NCBI GenBank assembly: GCA_026417675.1
Contig: JAOACV010000029.1
Span: 1 to 5,869 of the forward strand
Length of the DNA stretch: 5,869 nucleotides
DNA from: Verrucomicrobiia bacterium
GTDB taxonomy: Bacteria; Verrucomicrobiota; Verrucomicrobiia; CAIQCK01
Direction of reading: 5' to 3'
The notes under the pieces are model-generated. The model did no database searches. It saw only the letters and a program-made list of their open reading frames with translations, and was not told where the DNA came from. A program made the translations under genes and the position numbers. Positions 5,695 through 5,869 of the stretch are shown here, piece by piece. Positions within the stretch are counted from its first letter, which is position 1; each line of letters opens with the position of its first letter.

Positions 5695-5869
5695 TCACTG
5701 CAGGATGCGGAACAGATTGCTGTAGTCGTCCGTCCAGGTCCGCAGCCGCGGCCGTGGTTTGATGGGGAGGACGTGCTGCTTGAAGGCGGGCTTTTCGAAT
5801 AGCTCGCGGTTCGCCGCCACCAGCACATAGTCGGTGTCCATGAACCCGCCGGATTCAGAATCGCTGCCT
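5695..5869 (-). CDS. C-terminal end of a minus-strand gene, possibly spermidine-synthase-like (partial)
   Basis: The reading frame is open from the right edge to a TGA at 5695-5697 and gives the last 57 residues of a protein. The residues look coding: MDTDYVLVAANRELF, a KPAFKQHVLPIKPRPR segment, then RTWTDDYSNLFRILQ at the very end. A closing W-T-D-D-[YF]-S-N-L-[FL] followed by a few hydrophobic residues is what I recall from spermidine-synthase-like proteins, including the fused membrane-transporter/spermidine-synthase proteins common in environmental bacteria. An upstream VLV-x-x-N-R strand also fits that fold. The start and the catalytic domain are outside the window. The fragment converges on the carbamoyltransferase gene. 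Coding status is fairly secure; the product name is tentative. Confidence 0.6.
   Translation of the reverse strand, partial: GSDSESGGFMDTDYVLVAANRELFEKPAFKQHVLPIKPRPRLRTWTDDYSNLFRILQ

Noticed and set aside
1..5869. CRISPR arrays, tRNA or rRNA genes, toxin-antitoxin pairs, retron or defence genes.
   Set aside because: No regularly spaced repeats, cloverleaf-like sequences or matching protein motifs were seen on either strand.

Overview
The window is GC-rich chromosomal DNA from what is most likely a member of the Verrucomicrobiota, or less likely the Planctomycetota. This rests on the gene types present (a secreted heparan-N-sulfatase-like sulfatase, a DUF3108 protein and a small hemerythrin), the scarcity of clear Shine-Dalgarno sequences before starts, and the palindrome-rich intergenic DNA. 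No ribosomal or other phylogenetic marker is present, so the placement is inference.

Layout from left to right. Positions 2-468 hold the decayed 3' part of an integrase-type (DDE) transposase. It carries an internal deletion with a frame change, and two near-identical 18-bp direct repeats follow at 450-467 and 498-515. Two minus-strand genes come next: a DUF3108 protein with a signal peptide (642-1445) and, upstream of it in the same direction, a four-helix-bundle hemerythrin (1504-1977). A 182-bp divergent intergenic region (1978-2159) separates these from two plus-strand genes. The first is a complete secreted sulfatase of the N-sulfoglucosamine sulfohydrolase type (2160-3668). The second is a complete NodU/CmcH/TobZ-type O-carbamoyltransferase (3798-5525). 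A 169-bp convergent region (5526-5694) contains several hairpins. The window ends inside the C-terminus of a minus-strand gene (5695-5869), tentatively a spermidine-synthase-like protein.

How the genes may work together. The sulfatase is the only clear catabolic gene; it probably desulfates N-sulfated amino sugars outside the cytoplasm. The carbamoyltransferase is cytoplasmic and would modify a sugar or secondary metabolite, but no biosynthetic cluster surrounds it here. The DUF3108 and hemerythrin genes could be co-transcribed, but no shared pathway is evident. I see no strong case for a new multi-gene system. The points most worth a second look are the unusually faithful SGSH-like sulfatase, the orphan carbamoyltransferase with a polypyrimidine leader, the internally deleted transposon remnant, and the palindrome cluster at 5571-5693.
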